Shown: positions 1 to 6,848, numbered from the stretch's first letter. The stretch is DNA of 7,689 bases from Saprospiraceae bacterium (GCA_014379665.1 JACMLK010000003.1:1-7689); one strand, 5' to 3'. The notes: a model not told the origin generated them from the sequence alone. Translations and numbers: made by a program.

Positions 1-1248
1 AGTGACGCCTGTACGGCAGATGTTGATTTAGTGGTTACACACAGCGATGCGATGAGTGGGACCTGTCCTATTGTAATTACAAGAACATATACCATAAAGG
101 ATGCCTGTCTGAATGAATCTACGATCATTCACACCATAAATGTAGATGATGATACAGCCCCTGTAATCAGCGGAAGTATTACATCCACGACCATAGAAGG
201 TTGCAGTGTGTCGTCTGCACCGGCAGCAGTGAATACGGTATCTGCATTGGAAGGCCTTACGGGCAATCCATCAATAAGTGATGGTTGTACGGCAGATGGA
301 GCTTTAGTGGTCACCCACAGCGACGCGGTAAGTGGTACCTGTCCTATAGTGATCACAAGAACCTATACTATAAAAGACGCTTGTCTGAATGCATCTACGA
401 TCGTACACACCATAAATGTGGATGATGAAACAACCCCTGTGATCAGTGGCAGTATTACATCCACGACGATAGAAGGTTGCAGTGTAGCGGCGGCACCGGC
501 AGCAGAGAGTTCGGTATCAGGTTTGGAGGGTCTTACGGGGGATGCTTTGATCAGTGACGGTTGTACGGCAGATGTTGACTTAGTCGTTACACACAGCGAT
601 GCGGTAAGTGGTACCTGTCCTTTTGTAATCACACGAACATATACCATAAAAGATGCTTGTTTGAATGAATCAACGATTGTACACATCTTAAATGTGGATG
701 ATAATACAGCTCCTGTAATAAGTGGTAGTATTACAACAACAACAGTAGAGGGTTGTAGTGTATCGGCTGCACCGGCTGCATTGAGTACGGTATCGGGATT
801 GGAGGGTATTACAGGCAATGCAATGATCAGTGATGGATGTACAGCAGATGTTGATTTAGTAGTCACCCACAATGATGTCGTAAGCGGCACCTGTCCTATA
901 GTAATCACCAGAACATATACCATAAAAGATGCGTGTCTGAATGCTTCGACTATTGTGCACACCATAAATGTGGATGACAATACAGCCCCTGCGATCAGTG
1001 GCAGTATAACTTTCACGACCATAGAAGGTTGCAGTGTAGCGGCGGCACCGGCAGCAGTGACTTCGGTATCTGGCCTGGAGGGACTTACAGGAAATGCCAC
1101 GATCAATGACGCCTGTACAACAGATGCAAATTTAGTAGTCACACATAGCGATGCGGTAAGCGGCACATGTCCGATAGTAGTCACAAGAACTTATACCATA
1201 AAAGATGCCTGTCTGAATGCATCGACTATTGTGCACACTATAAATGTT
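1..1248 (+). repeat. 276-bp in-frame tandem repeat array (92-aa modules)
   Basis: Counting from the codons for SGSIT, units start at 169, 445, 721 and 997, exactly 276 bp apart. A partial unit of 168 bp lies at the window start, and the last unit is cut short at 1248, before the VDDxTxP linker. The units are nearly identical at protein level. Differences sit at a few positions, such as NPS/DAL/NAM/NAT after LTG or ITG, and A or E in the DACLNxST motif. All units keep the same four cysteines. The exact length conservation points to expansion by recombination or unequal crossover, and the array continues upstream of the window. Confidence 0.95.
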
Positions 1249-2277
1249 GTCATACCAAATAACATCACAGAAGTGGGTGGGCCGGTTGTGAATTCAGCCA
1301 ATATTGAATCATCACTTTATGCTGCCACACCTGTGATTATACCTGTTTTCCAGGACGGATGCGGACATACATTAACTCCAACCGGACCTGTGGTTGGAGG
1401 CACTTTTGTGCAAGGCGGTTGTACAGGAACTATTACTTATACTTATACGTACACTGACTGTGGTGGTAATATTGGATTGTGGGTATTTACTTATAATGTA
1501 GATTGTAAAAAGATCAACATTAAGGTTAATATGCAGGGTACTTATTCTGTAGCCGGTGATAGTATAAGAACAGATTTAAACAGATTTCATTTACTTCCCG
1601 GTCAGGACAAAACGTTATCAGGAATGCCAAGTATTATAATAGGAGCACCTTATACGCCTTTTGGTCAGCCATATAGTGCTTTACCATGGAATTATACAGG
1701 AAATACCGGAATGATCTATGGAGATCCATTATCACCGGGTGCCCCGGTTGGAGTAACTTCATATCCGAAACATGTAAGTGACTGGGTATTGGTAACTATC
1801 AGGGAGAACTCTATTCTTCCATCTGGAAATATATTCAAATGTGCAGGTTGGATACATAAAAACGGTGAAATAACTTTTCCGGAGACATGTCCTGATGTGT
1901 TGACTATTAACACATCCAGCAGTTATTACATTTTAGTGGAACATAGAAATCATCTTGCCATAATGGACACTGCCGCCATTCTTAACAGCGGTGCATATTT
2001 AAATCTGGATTTTTCTCTGAATAATTCTTATGCACCAATTTTCAGACATGGACAAAATCTGCTTGAACCGGGAGTTTGGGGAATGATTGAAGGGAATGTA
2101 GATCAGGTTACTTCCAGAGCCAGTATTAACTCAGTGGATAGAACAGGTTGGAAAAATGATCAGAATAAACTGGGGTACAATAAGGGGGATATTGATATGA
2201 ACAGTGCAACCAATTCGTTGGATGAGACAAAGTGGAAATTGAGCCAGAATAAAACGACCGGAATTGGTTTTAATTAA
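1..2277 (+). CDS. Repeat-containing surface adhesin with Ig/HYR-like modules and a dockerin-like C-terminus (5' partial)
   Basis: The frame is open from base 1, so the true start lies upstream; 758 residues are visible. Residues 1-416 are a tandem array of 92-residue modules, each with four cysteines and motifs such as TTIEGCSV, SGTCPIV, TYTIKDACLN and INVDDNTAP. These resemble the HYR/Ig-like modules of large Bacteroidota adhesins. Residues 417-500 are a diverged module (TYTYTDCGGN). Residues 501-690 match a C-terminal domain I know from Saprospiraceae-type surface proteins, with motifs SDWVLVTIRE and YYILVEHRNHLAIMD. Residues 697-750 hold two dockerin-like repeats (GNVDQ...NSVDRTGW and GDIDMN...NSLDETKW), probably calcium-binding. 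No T9SS type A domain follows, unlike in the two downstream genes. The protein is probably extracellular and adhesive; its ligand is unknown. Family style is recognised from motifs only. Confidence 0.85.
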   Translation, partial: SDACTADVDLVVTHSDAMSGTCPIVITRTYTIKDACLNESTIIHTINVDDDTAPVISGSITSTTIEGCSVSSAPAAVNTVSALEGLTGNPSISDGCTADGALVVTHSDAVSGTCPIVITRTYTIKDACLNASTIVHTINVDDETTPVISGSITSTTIEGCSVAAAPAAESSVSGLEGLTGDALISDGCTADVDLVVTHSDAVSGTCPFVITRTYTIKDACLNESTIVHILNVDDNTAPVISGSITTTTVEGCSVSAAPAALSTVSGLEGITGNAMISDGCTADVDLVVTHNDVVSGTCPIVITRTYTIKDACLNASTIVHTINVDDNTAPAISGSITFTTIEGCSVAAAPAAVTSVSGLEGLTGNATINDACTTDANLVVTHSDAVSGTCPIVVTRTYTIKDACLNASTIVHTINVVIPNNITEVGGPVVNSANIESSLYAATPVIIPVFQDGCGHTLTPTGPVVGGTFVQGGCTGTITYTYTYTDCGGNIGLWVFTYNVDCKKINIKVNMQGTYSVAGDSIRTDLNRFHLLPGQDKTLSGMPSIIIGAPYTPFGQPYSALPWNYTGNTGMIYGDPLSPGAPVGVTSYPKHVSDWVLVTIRENSILPSGNIFKCAGWIHKNGEITFPETCPDVLTINTSSSYYILVEHRNHLAIMDTAAILNSGAYLNLDFSLNNSYAPIFRHGQNLLEPGVWGMIEGNVDQVTSRASINSVDRTGWKNDQNKLGYNKGDIDMNSATNSLDETKWKLSQNKTTGIGFN

Positions 2278-2287
2278 AAATATATAA

Positions 2288-2331
2288 TGGAAACCAATTT
2301 TTTCTTAAGTGTAAGGAAAGATTGGTTTCCA
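2288..2331. terminator. 19-bp hairpin between the adhesin and the next gene, probable terminator
   Basis: Eleven perfect Watson-Crick pairs join 2288-2298 (TGGAAACCAAT) to 2321-2331. The stem continues inward through 2299-2306 and 2313-2320 with two G-U pairs, leaving a six-base loop (AAGTGT). It begins 11 bases after the adhesin stop codon. No clean T-tract follows on the + strand, so it may act as a transcript-end stabiliser or processing site rather than a textbook intrinsic terminator. Confidence 0.6.
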
Positions 2332-2366
2332 AAATGTACATTAAAAAAAATATAAATAATATTAAA

Positions 2367-3443
2367 ATGAAAAGCATAAAAAATCTATCATTTACATTGG
2401 TGTTGATCTTCAATGTGTCATTACTTTTTGGACAACAAATGACCTGGTTGCCTTCAAGATACGTGAAGAACGGATGTAAAGACGAGTCAAGCTGTAAAAA
2501 TAAAATTGTTTGTTATAAATTGCAATATACTCCGGCAACCACTGGAACAGTTACCAGTTATACCACCGGATTTCTTGCAGATTGTACGAAAGGAGGAACG
2601 GCTGTCCTAACCAACAAATCATGCGTTATGGATGACAACAGTGGTTATATTGATGGCTGTAAAGGTTTTAATAAAATATTACTGAATTGTTCAGGAAATA
2701 CCGGAAAACTTAATGTTGAAAAAGATCAACCTGTTATTTTGCATCAGGTGTGTTTTCAACTTGAAAAATTTGAACAAATTACTATTGAAGAAGATCCGGT
2801 TTCTCAGCTTACTTTGAGCATTGACAGAGAAAATCAACAATTTACAACAGAGATTGCGGCGCTTAAGAAAAACAGGATCATGAATCGATATGAAGTGTGT
2901 GAATTTATACAACCGCCACTTTTATTAGCGGCTGAAAAAGAAAAAGAGCAATCTATATTGTTAAAGTGGAAGCCTGCTTTGGAAACAGGTGTAGGTTCAT
3001 ATCAGATAGAAAGGGCAAAAGAAGATTCATACTTCACCGTAATTGCTAATATTTCAGACCAGACTTATAATCAGAATACACAGGAATATGAATATCTTGA
3101 CGAGGGGCTGGATTATGGACAATATCATTATCAGATTACCTATAATTCAGGAGAAGAATCAACAAACTCAAACATCAGTGAAATAGAATTGTCCGACCCG
3201 AATTTTTCATTTAAAATTTACCCGAATCCAACATATGAATATTTATCGTTAAACATTAATTTTAAAGATAAAATGGCTGTTATGAAAATCACGGATGCCG
3301 ACAATAAACTGATTTTGAAGAAGGAAGTAAAAACCAGGGTTGACCACATATTGAATGTTAACTCTTATGCAGCAGGCTTGTATATCGTAACAGTACAGGC
3401 CGGAGACAAATTGATAAATAAAAAATTTATTAAAATTAACTAG
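2367..3443 (+). CDS. T9SS-secreted protein: paralogous eight-cysteine domain, FN3-like domain, type A sorting domain
   Basis: 358 residues from the ATG at 2367. This start is chosen because it gives a compact signal peptide (MKSIKNLSF... ending LLFG-QQ, cleavage after about residue 22). The in-frame ATG at 2334 and TTG at 2322 lie in or beside the upstream hairpin and would add an unneeded extension. Residues about 24-180 form a domain shared with the next gene: eight cysteines align, with common motifs TSYTxGF, HQxCF and QLTLSID, and YEVC near the end. Residues 183-275 look like a fibronectin type III domain (ILLKW, SYQIERA, YHYQITYN). Residues 280-358 are a T9SS type A sorting domain (FKIYPNPT, AAGLYIVTVQ, ending KKFIKIN), which predicts export through the T9SS and surface anchoring or release. 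The function of the cysteine domain is unknown to me. It may be co-transcribed with the adhesin only if the intervening hairpin is read through. Confidence 0.88.
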   Translation: MKSIKNLSFTLVLIFNVSLLFGQQMTWLPSRYVKNGCKDESSCKNKIVCYKLQYTPATTGTVTSYTTGFLADCTKGGTAVLTNKSCVMDDNSGYIDGCKGFNKILLNCSGNTGKLNVEKDQPVILHQVCFQLEKFEQITIEEDPVSQLTLSIDRENQQFTTEIAALKKNRIMNRYEVCEFIQPPLLLAAEKEKEQSILLKWKPALETGVGSYQIERAKEDSYFTVIANISDQTYNQNTQEYEYLDEGLDYGQYHYQITYNSGEESTNSNISEIELSDPNFSFKIYPNPTYEYLSLNINFKDKMAVMKITDADNKLILKKEVKTRVDHILNVNSYAAGLYIVTVQAGDKLINKKFIKIN

Positions 3444-3500
3444 TGCTCTGTGTGGAAAAAGAACCACATTTCATTAAGTTCTTTATCTTGACAGAGCACT
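3442..3500. terminator. Nested palindrome overlapping a stop codon, possible terminator
   Basis: A perfect 10-bp inverted repeat (AGTGCTCTGT at 3442-3451, ACAGAGCACT at 3491-3500) encloses 39 bases. Inside, two mutually exclusive arms are possible: AAAGAAC/GTTCTTT (3458-3464 with 3478-3484) or TGTGG/CCACA (3451-3455 with 3464-3468). The left arm begins inside the TAG stop of the upstream gene. An AT-rich stretch follows the right arm. A transcription terminator is the simplest reading; a tiny inverted-repeat element is an alternative. Confidence 0.5.
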
Positions 3501-3684
3501 TTAATAAAAAGCTTGGTAAGATTATTGCACAAAACAATATGTAAGGACATATGAGTATTTGATATTTTCATTTATTTTTGTGGCTTTCAGCACTACCTCT
3601 ATGGGAATCAAGTCTGAAAACAATTATTATTTTTCTTTATTATGTACGTTAATTGATAATATGTACACTAAATTTTTAAAATAA

Positions 3685-5703
3685 ATGGTATCAAAAATAA
3701 ATTTAATCACGATACTAATCGTTTGGTTTATTTGTAATGCCTCCTTAGGTCAAACATTATCCTGGGAATACATACCAAAAAATACAAGTTTAGGTTTATG
3801 CGTCAGTTCATCAGAATGCGACAGTTTGACTTTTTGTTACGGACTTAAATACACACCCTCAGTAAGTGGTAAAATTACAAGTTATACTTTGGGTTTTCAG
3901 GGCAATTGTCCCGGAGGAGGAACGCCGTATTTGCCCGCTTTAAGTGGATCGTGTATTATGGCGGATAATACGGATTTTATAAACGGATGTGGCACTCCTA
4001 CTAATATGTTCCTTTTGCAGGCTTCAGGAAATTCAGGAAATGATACCGTTTATCAGGGACAACCTATTTTTATACACCAGATTTGTTTTGAAGTTAACCC
4101 TACTGATACACTTATTATTCTGGAAGATATCATAACACAACTCACCTTAAGTATCGATTCATTGGTAAATAATCAGCCAATTACCGAAGTTTTAACATTT
4201 TCACCTTTTGAAATAAATTACGAAGTTTGTGATTCCACTTGTTTGACCAATCAATACTGCAGTTTTAATTTTGACGTATCCAATCCGGGATTCAATATTG
4301 ATACCTTACCGGGTGGAAGTATTGCAAATGCGGAATCCTTTGATAATTCTTCCCCCTTTGCACAAGGATTTGATATATGGGATGAGGTTGGAGAAAACTG
4401 CAGAATTTCAGGAGGCATGAATGATATGTTGATGACATTCAGCGTAATTAATACACAGGATGTCAATAGTAATATTTTTATTGATTCTCTGGCAGGCCCG
4501 ATGCATCGTATTATTCAGAATGCACGGGGGATTTCAGGTGAAATTCCATTCAATATAAACGATCAGAATGAAAGTTCTTCAGGAGATATCAGAGGATATG
4601 CGGTGGAAGTGGCATTTGCTGCGCATATTGATATTATAGCAGATCAGATATCAGTTCTGCTGGACAGTATAAATTCAAAAGGTGAGGTCTTTGAATCCGC
4701 TTATCTGGTGTTTTTAGATGAGAATCTTATGCCATACAGCAGCATCACACACCATGGGTATTTTGATGGAGAAGCTGACCTGACCGGTGATTGTGATACC
4801 ACGTTGGCAGCTACAGTCTACACTGCTTCTGCCCCAGGCGTGTTTTTTGCAGATAACTCTCTTGTGGTCTCACTGGCCAACCCGTGTGAACCTGCAAATG
4901 GGGTAGACGGGCCATCTAACGTAGTTACAGTGAATGCCCGATATCAGACCGGTCTTGACTCTATGGATAAGATTGGCGGGTTTCGGATAGTAGTTTTCGG
5001 AGAAGATGTAGCTGCTGCTGATTCGTTGGATATGGGTGTACTAGTTTCACCTGACGATGGTCTTAGGGCAAACAGAAAAACAAAAACAGCAGGTCTGATC
5101 AATAGTGCATTGAAGGGATTTACCGTCACTGGTTGTGTATTCAATGCGGCACCTACACCGGTAACCTGGAGTAATTTAGAAGCGGAACAAAAAAATCATG
5201 AAGTTGAGTTAACATGGTCAACAGCAAGTGAATTGAATAATGATTTTTTCAGTATTGAGTGGAGCACTGACGGGATACATTTTTATAAGATAGGACAGGT
5301 ATCTTCAAAAGGAAATTCAACCCGACCTAATGAGTATATGTTTATGCACCTAAATCCGCAATCCGGCATTAACTATTATAAAATCAGACAAACCGATTAC
5401 GATGGCAAATATGCTTATTCCCGCACTGTCAAAGTGCTTATTAATAAATCAGAATCCAACGCTTCATTTGTCATTCATCCTAATCCAACCGGATCTGAAT
5501 TAAATGTCTTGGTAAAGGAAAACTATAGCAACGAAAACAAAACAATGGAATGGTTTAATCCAAAAGGACAACTCATTAAAACTATTATCCTGGACCAAAA
5601 TGTATCCCATCGCATCGATGTCACCGATCTGGCTGCAGGCCCTTATATTTTGATGATGAAAAGTAATCAGAATGTGGAAGTGAAGAAGTTTATAAAAATG
5701 TAG
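3685..5703 (+). CDS. Large T9SS-secreted protein: eight-cysteine domain, unknown central region, FN3-like domain, type A sorting domain
   Basis: 672 residues from ATG 3685, the first codon that gives a signal peptide (MVSKINLITILIVWFI... ending SLG-QT, cleavage after about residue 22). Residues 24-186 are paralogous to the N-terminal domain of the preceding gene, with the same cysteine spacing and motifs (TSYTLGF, FINGCG, IHQICFEV, QLTLSID, YEVC). Residues 192-484 are a region bounded by cysteines (YCSFNFDV to TGCVF) that I cannot assign; it is rich in Asp and Asn. Residues 492-590 match the FN3-like module common before Bacteroidota sorting domains (LTWSTASELNN, YYKIRQTDYDG). Residues 593-672 are the T9SS type A domain (FVIHPNPTG, DLAAGPYILMM, ending KKFIKM). 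Expected location is the outer surface or medium. Gene order suggests duplication of the N-terminal domain with a new central region inserted or fused. The 241-bp gap and palindrome upstream suggest its own transcription unit. Confidence 0.9.
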   Translation: MVSKINLITILIVWFICNASLGQTLSWEYIPKNTSLGLCVSSSECDSLTFCYGLKYTPSVSGKITSYTLGFQGNCPGGGTPYLPALSGSCIMADNTDFINGCGTPTNMFLLQASGNSGNDTVYQGQPIFIHQICFEVNPTDTLIILEDIITQLTLSIDSLVNNQPITEVLTFSPFEINYEVCDSTCLTNQYCSFNFDVSNPGFNIDTLPGGSIANAESFDNSSPFAQGFDIWDEVGENCRISGGMNDMLMTFSVINTQDVNSNIFIDSLAGPMHRIIQNARGISGEIPFNINDQNESSSGDIRGYAVEVAFAAHIDIIADQISVLLDSINSKGEVFESAYLVFLDENLMPYSSITHHGYFDGEADLTGDCDTTLAATVYTASAPGVFFADNSLVVSLANPCEPANGVDGPSNVVTVNARYQTGLDSMDKIGGFRIVVFGEDVAAADSLDMGVLVSPDDGLRANRKTKTAGLINSALKGFTVTGCVFNAAPTPVTWSNLEAEQKNHEVELTWSTASELNNDFFSIEWSTDGIHFYKIGQVSSKGNSTRPNEYMFMHLNPQSGINYYKIRQTDYDGKYAYSRTVKVLINKSESNASFVIHPNPTGSELNVLVKENYSNENKTMEWFNPKGQLIKTIILDQNVSHRIDVTDLAAGPYILMMKSNQNVEVKKFIKM

Positions 5704-5777
5704 GGGTAGATTAAAAAGGTTTGATGATTTTGTTGTAAGTAGGTTCTGCTGTTTTAAATGTTAAATTGATGAGATGA

Positions 5778-6062
5778 AAAGAAGCAAAACTGACTCCATT
5801 ATTCAATCTAAGAATAGGCAAGACCCATATCAACAATCAATACGAAGGTGGTACGACAACAACTTTGATCAATATTAATGTCGGGATTAATTATCAGATA
5901 TCAAAACATATTGGACTGTATCTTCAAACCGGTTTTTATGGCACACAACAATGTTTGTGAATACCCTTAAAGATAGGTATAAATTTTATGTGATTCTGAT
6001 TTGGTGGTATTGCAGGTCAATTGCCAACACAAACCGATTTAAAACTAATAATGAAATTTTGA
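5778..6062 (+). pseudogene. Remnant of an outer-membrane beta-barrel (porin-like) protein gene
   Basis: One reading frame gives barrel-like strands in sequence: KLTPLFNLRIGK, then NVGINYQISKHIGLYLQ, then, after a stop, IPLKIGINFM, then FGGIAGQLPTQTDLK. The strands keep one frame, but TGA codons interrupt it at 5958, 5991 and 5997, and the piece ends at TGA 6060. Another TGA at 5775 precedes it, and barrel-like residues may continue back to 5739. Alternating hydrophobic residues and the phrase QISKHIGLYLQTGFYG fit Bacteroidota outer-membrane beta-barrel proteins. There is no start, signal peptide or N-terminal part, so it is a degraded C-terminal fragment. Identity is inferred from strand pattern alone. 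Confidence 0.55.
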
Positions 6063-6135
6063 TTATCAATGAAGGAAATTTAAATGAAAAGTAACGCCTT
6101 AATCCTTCATTTACACAAAATATATTACCCTTCCT

Positions 6136-6237
6136 ATTTAACAGTCACCCAATCCTTCTGTAAGTATTCAAATAGCTTCTTTAGGTAGTCAAATACCTTC
6201 TTCAGGTATTCAAATAGCTTCTTCAGGTACCCAAATT
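6136..6237 (-). other. Short minus-strand open frame of amphipathic heptads (no start codon seen)
   Basis: The minus strand from about 6237 to a TAG at 6136-6138 reads FGYLKKLFEYLKKVF, then DYLKKLFEYLQKDWVTVK. Leu, Phe and Tyr are spaced as in a coiled coil or amphipathic helix. A TAA lies just upstream in the same frame, and no ATG, GTG or TTG start is available, so it is not annotated as a gene. It could be the tail of a decayed coding sequence, whose upstream frame reads RRLQITICIIRNT before that TAA, or a dispersed repeat whose frame is open by chance. Confidence 0.35.
6148..6231. repeat. Four tandem 21-bp repeats, with a heptad-encoding reading on the minus strand
   Basis: Units at 6148-6168 (most diverged), 6169-6189, 6190-6210 and 6211-6231, followed by the first bases of a fifth. 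The + strand consensus is close to CAAATAGCTTCTTCAGGTANN. Because 21 is a multiple of three, the minus strand reads as repeated seven-residue units YLKK[LV]F[ED], then YLQKDWVTVK and a stop. The neighbouring bases 6232-6256 are a short AT-rich repeat of ATTACG-type words. Confidence 0.85.
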
Positions 6238-6318
6238 ACGTATTACGAATTATGCAAATTGTAATCTGCAGTCTTCTGTGACGCATCCGCAATTCCACAA
6301 CTTTATAAGCGATGTTTT

Positions 6319-6591
6319 TTAATAGTGTCCCAAAGCCGAAACAACAACTACAATTACTTCTTTTTCCAATATTTGATAAATAAGGCGGTCTTTTTTATTG
6401 AGTCGACGACTCCAATACCCGAAAAGTTCATATTTTAGTTGTTCGGGATTTCCTGTACCAGAGGTAGGATCGTTTTCGAGTTCTTTAAAAATCTTTTCTA
6501 GCTTTTTAATAGTGGATTTATCTCCTGATTAATATATCTGTTTAATTTCTTTTTGAGCAGTTTCTTTTACTTCTACAAAATACTTTCCCAT
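6319..6591 (-). pseudogene. YoeB/Txe-family type II toxin, disrupted by a nonsense codon at position 21
   Basis: From ATG at 6591 to TAA at 6319 the frame has 90 sense positions, but codon 21 is TAA (6529-6531), in ...KEIKQIY-stop-SGDKSTIKK. Apart from that it matches the YoeB/Txe mRNA interferase family in length and motifs: GTGNPEQLK, WSRRLNKKDRLIY and C-terminal SALGHY. Residues equivalent to the known YoeB catalytic set are present: Glu50, Arg69, His89 and Tyr90. In the family the toxin cleaves mRNA at the ribosome A site and is held inactive by its antitoxin. The gene overlaps the antitoxin by 19 bases, the usual antitoxin-first layout. No ATG follows the stop, so no functional restart is visible. 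A single substitution (for example AAA to TAA) would explain the lesion, and the intact remainder suggests it is recent. Confidence 0.85.
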
Positions 6592-6782
6592 AAATTTGAT
6601 GTATTTACGCTAACACTTTTTTCTGATTTGGTATCAAGTATTTTTTTTACAAAAGCAGGATCATATAGTTTTTCCTTGTCCTTTTTGGATTCAGTCTTGT
6701 AAGTAACTTTGAGATCTTTAAGAAAATCCTTGATTTTCTGAGTGGTTATGCTGTCGGTAGACTTGATGATGATGATTTCCAT
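6573..6782 (-). CDS. Antitoxin of the YoeB/Txe-type module
   Basis: 69 residues from ATG at 6782 (MEIIIIKSTDS...) to TAG at 6573. A longer frame from TTG 6803 is rejected because that codon lies inside the predicted -7 promoter box. The N-terminal half (about residues 1-35) has a beta strand and helix suited to dimerisation or DNA binding. The C-terminal part (YDPAFVKKIL, then NLWESIL) resembles the toxin-wrapping tail of small Bacteroidota antitoxins found beside YoeB/Txe toxins (DUF2683-like, from memory). Its role would be to neutralise the toxin and repress the operon. With the toxin broken it is effectively an orphan antitoxin, which might still neutralise related toxins elsewhere. Family placement rests on the tail motif and position. 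Confidence 0.75.
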   Translation of the reverse strand: MEIIIIKSTDSITTQKIKDFLKDLKVTYKTESKKDKEKLYDPAFVKKILDTKSEKSVSVNTSNLWESIL

Positions 6783-6800
6783 GACAAATAATTTGATGCA

Positions 6801-6831
6801 CAAAGGTAATAGATTCTTTTTAAAATGTCAA
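6801..6831 (-). promoter_or_regulatory. Bacteroidota-type promoter of the toxin-antitoxin operon
   Basis: On the minus strand, TTG (6829-6831) is followed after exactly 20 bases by TACCTTTG (6801-6808), matching the Bacteroidota -33/-7 pattern TTG-N(about 19-21)-TAnnTTTG. Transcription would begin around 6795, giving a leader of about 13 bases before ATG 6782. This supports the shorter antitoxin start. Confidence 0.7.
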
Positions 6832-6838
6832 TAACGTC

Positions 6839-6848
6839 TCCGGCCGGA
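6839..6848. promoter_or_regulatory. GC-rich 10-bp palindrome upstream of the antitoxin promoter
   Basis: TCCGGCCGGA is a perfect palindrome in otherwise AT-rich surroundings, seven bases upstream of the -33 element. It could be an operator for the antitoxin or another regulator, but its position outside the promoter core and the lack of a second copy make this tentative. Confidence 0.25.

Noticed and set aside
363..1184. Long open frame of 273 codons on the minus strand under the adhesin repeats
   Set aside because: It is a shadow of the 276-bp repeats: the period is a multiple of three, so an absence of stops in one unit recurs in all. It has no signal, motif or start context.
2322..2366. 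Upstream TTG (2322) and ATG (2334) starts for the first eight-cysteine gene
   Set aside because: They fall in or next to the hairpin arm and would put 11 or more lysine/asparagine-rich residues before an already complete signal peptide that begins at ATG 2367.
3573..3580. TATTTTTG as a -7 promoter box for the large T9SS gene
   Set aside because: It matches TAnnTTTG, but no TTG lies 19-23 bases upstream (the nearest TTTG is only 11 bases away), and such words are frequent in AT-rich intergenic DNA.
5775..6062. Reassignment of TGA to tryptophan to rescue the barrel fragment
   Set aside because: Neighbouring intact genes encode tryptophan with TGG and contain no in-frame TGA, and the fragment lacks a start and N-terminal part. 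Decay is the simpler explanation.
6068..6111. Inverted repeat AATGAAGGA / TCCTTCATT as a terminator
   Set aside because: Nine pairs with a 26-base AT-rich loop and no T-tract; it lies at the end of a degraded fragment and is weak enough to be chance.
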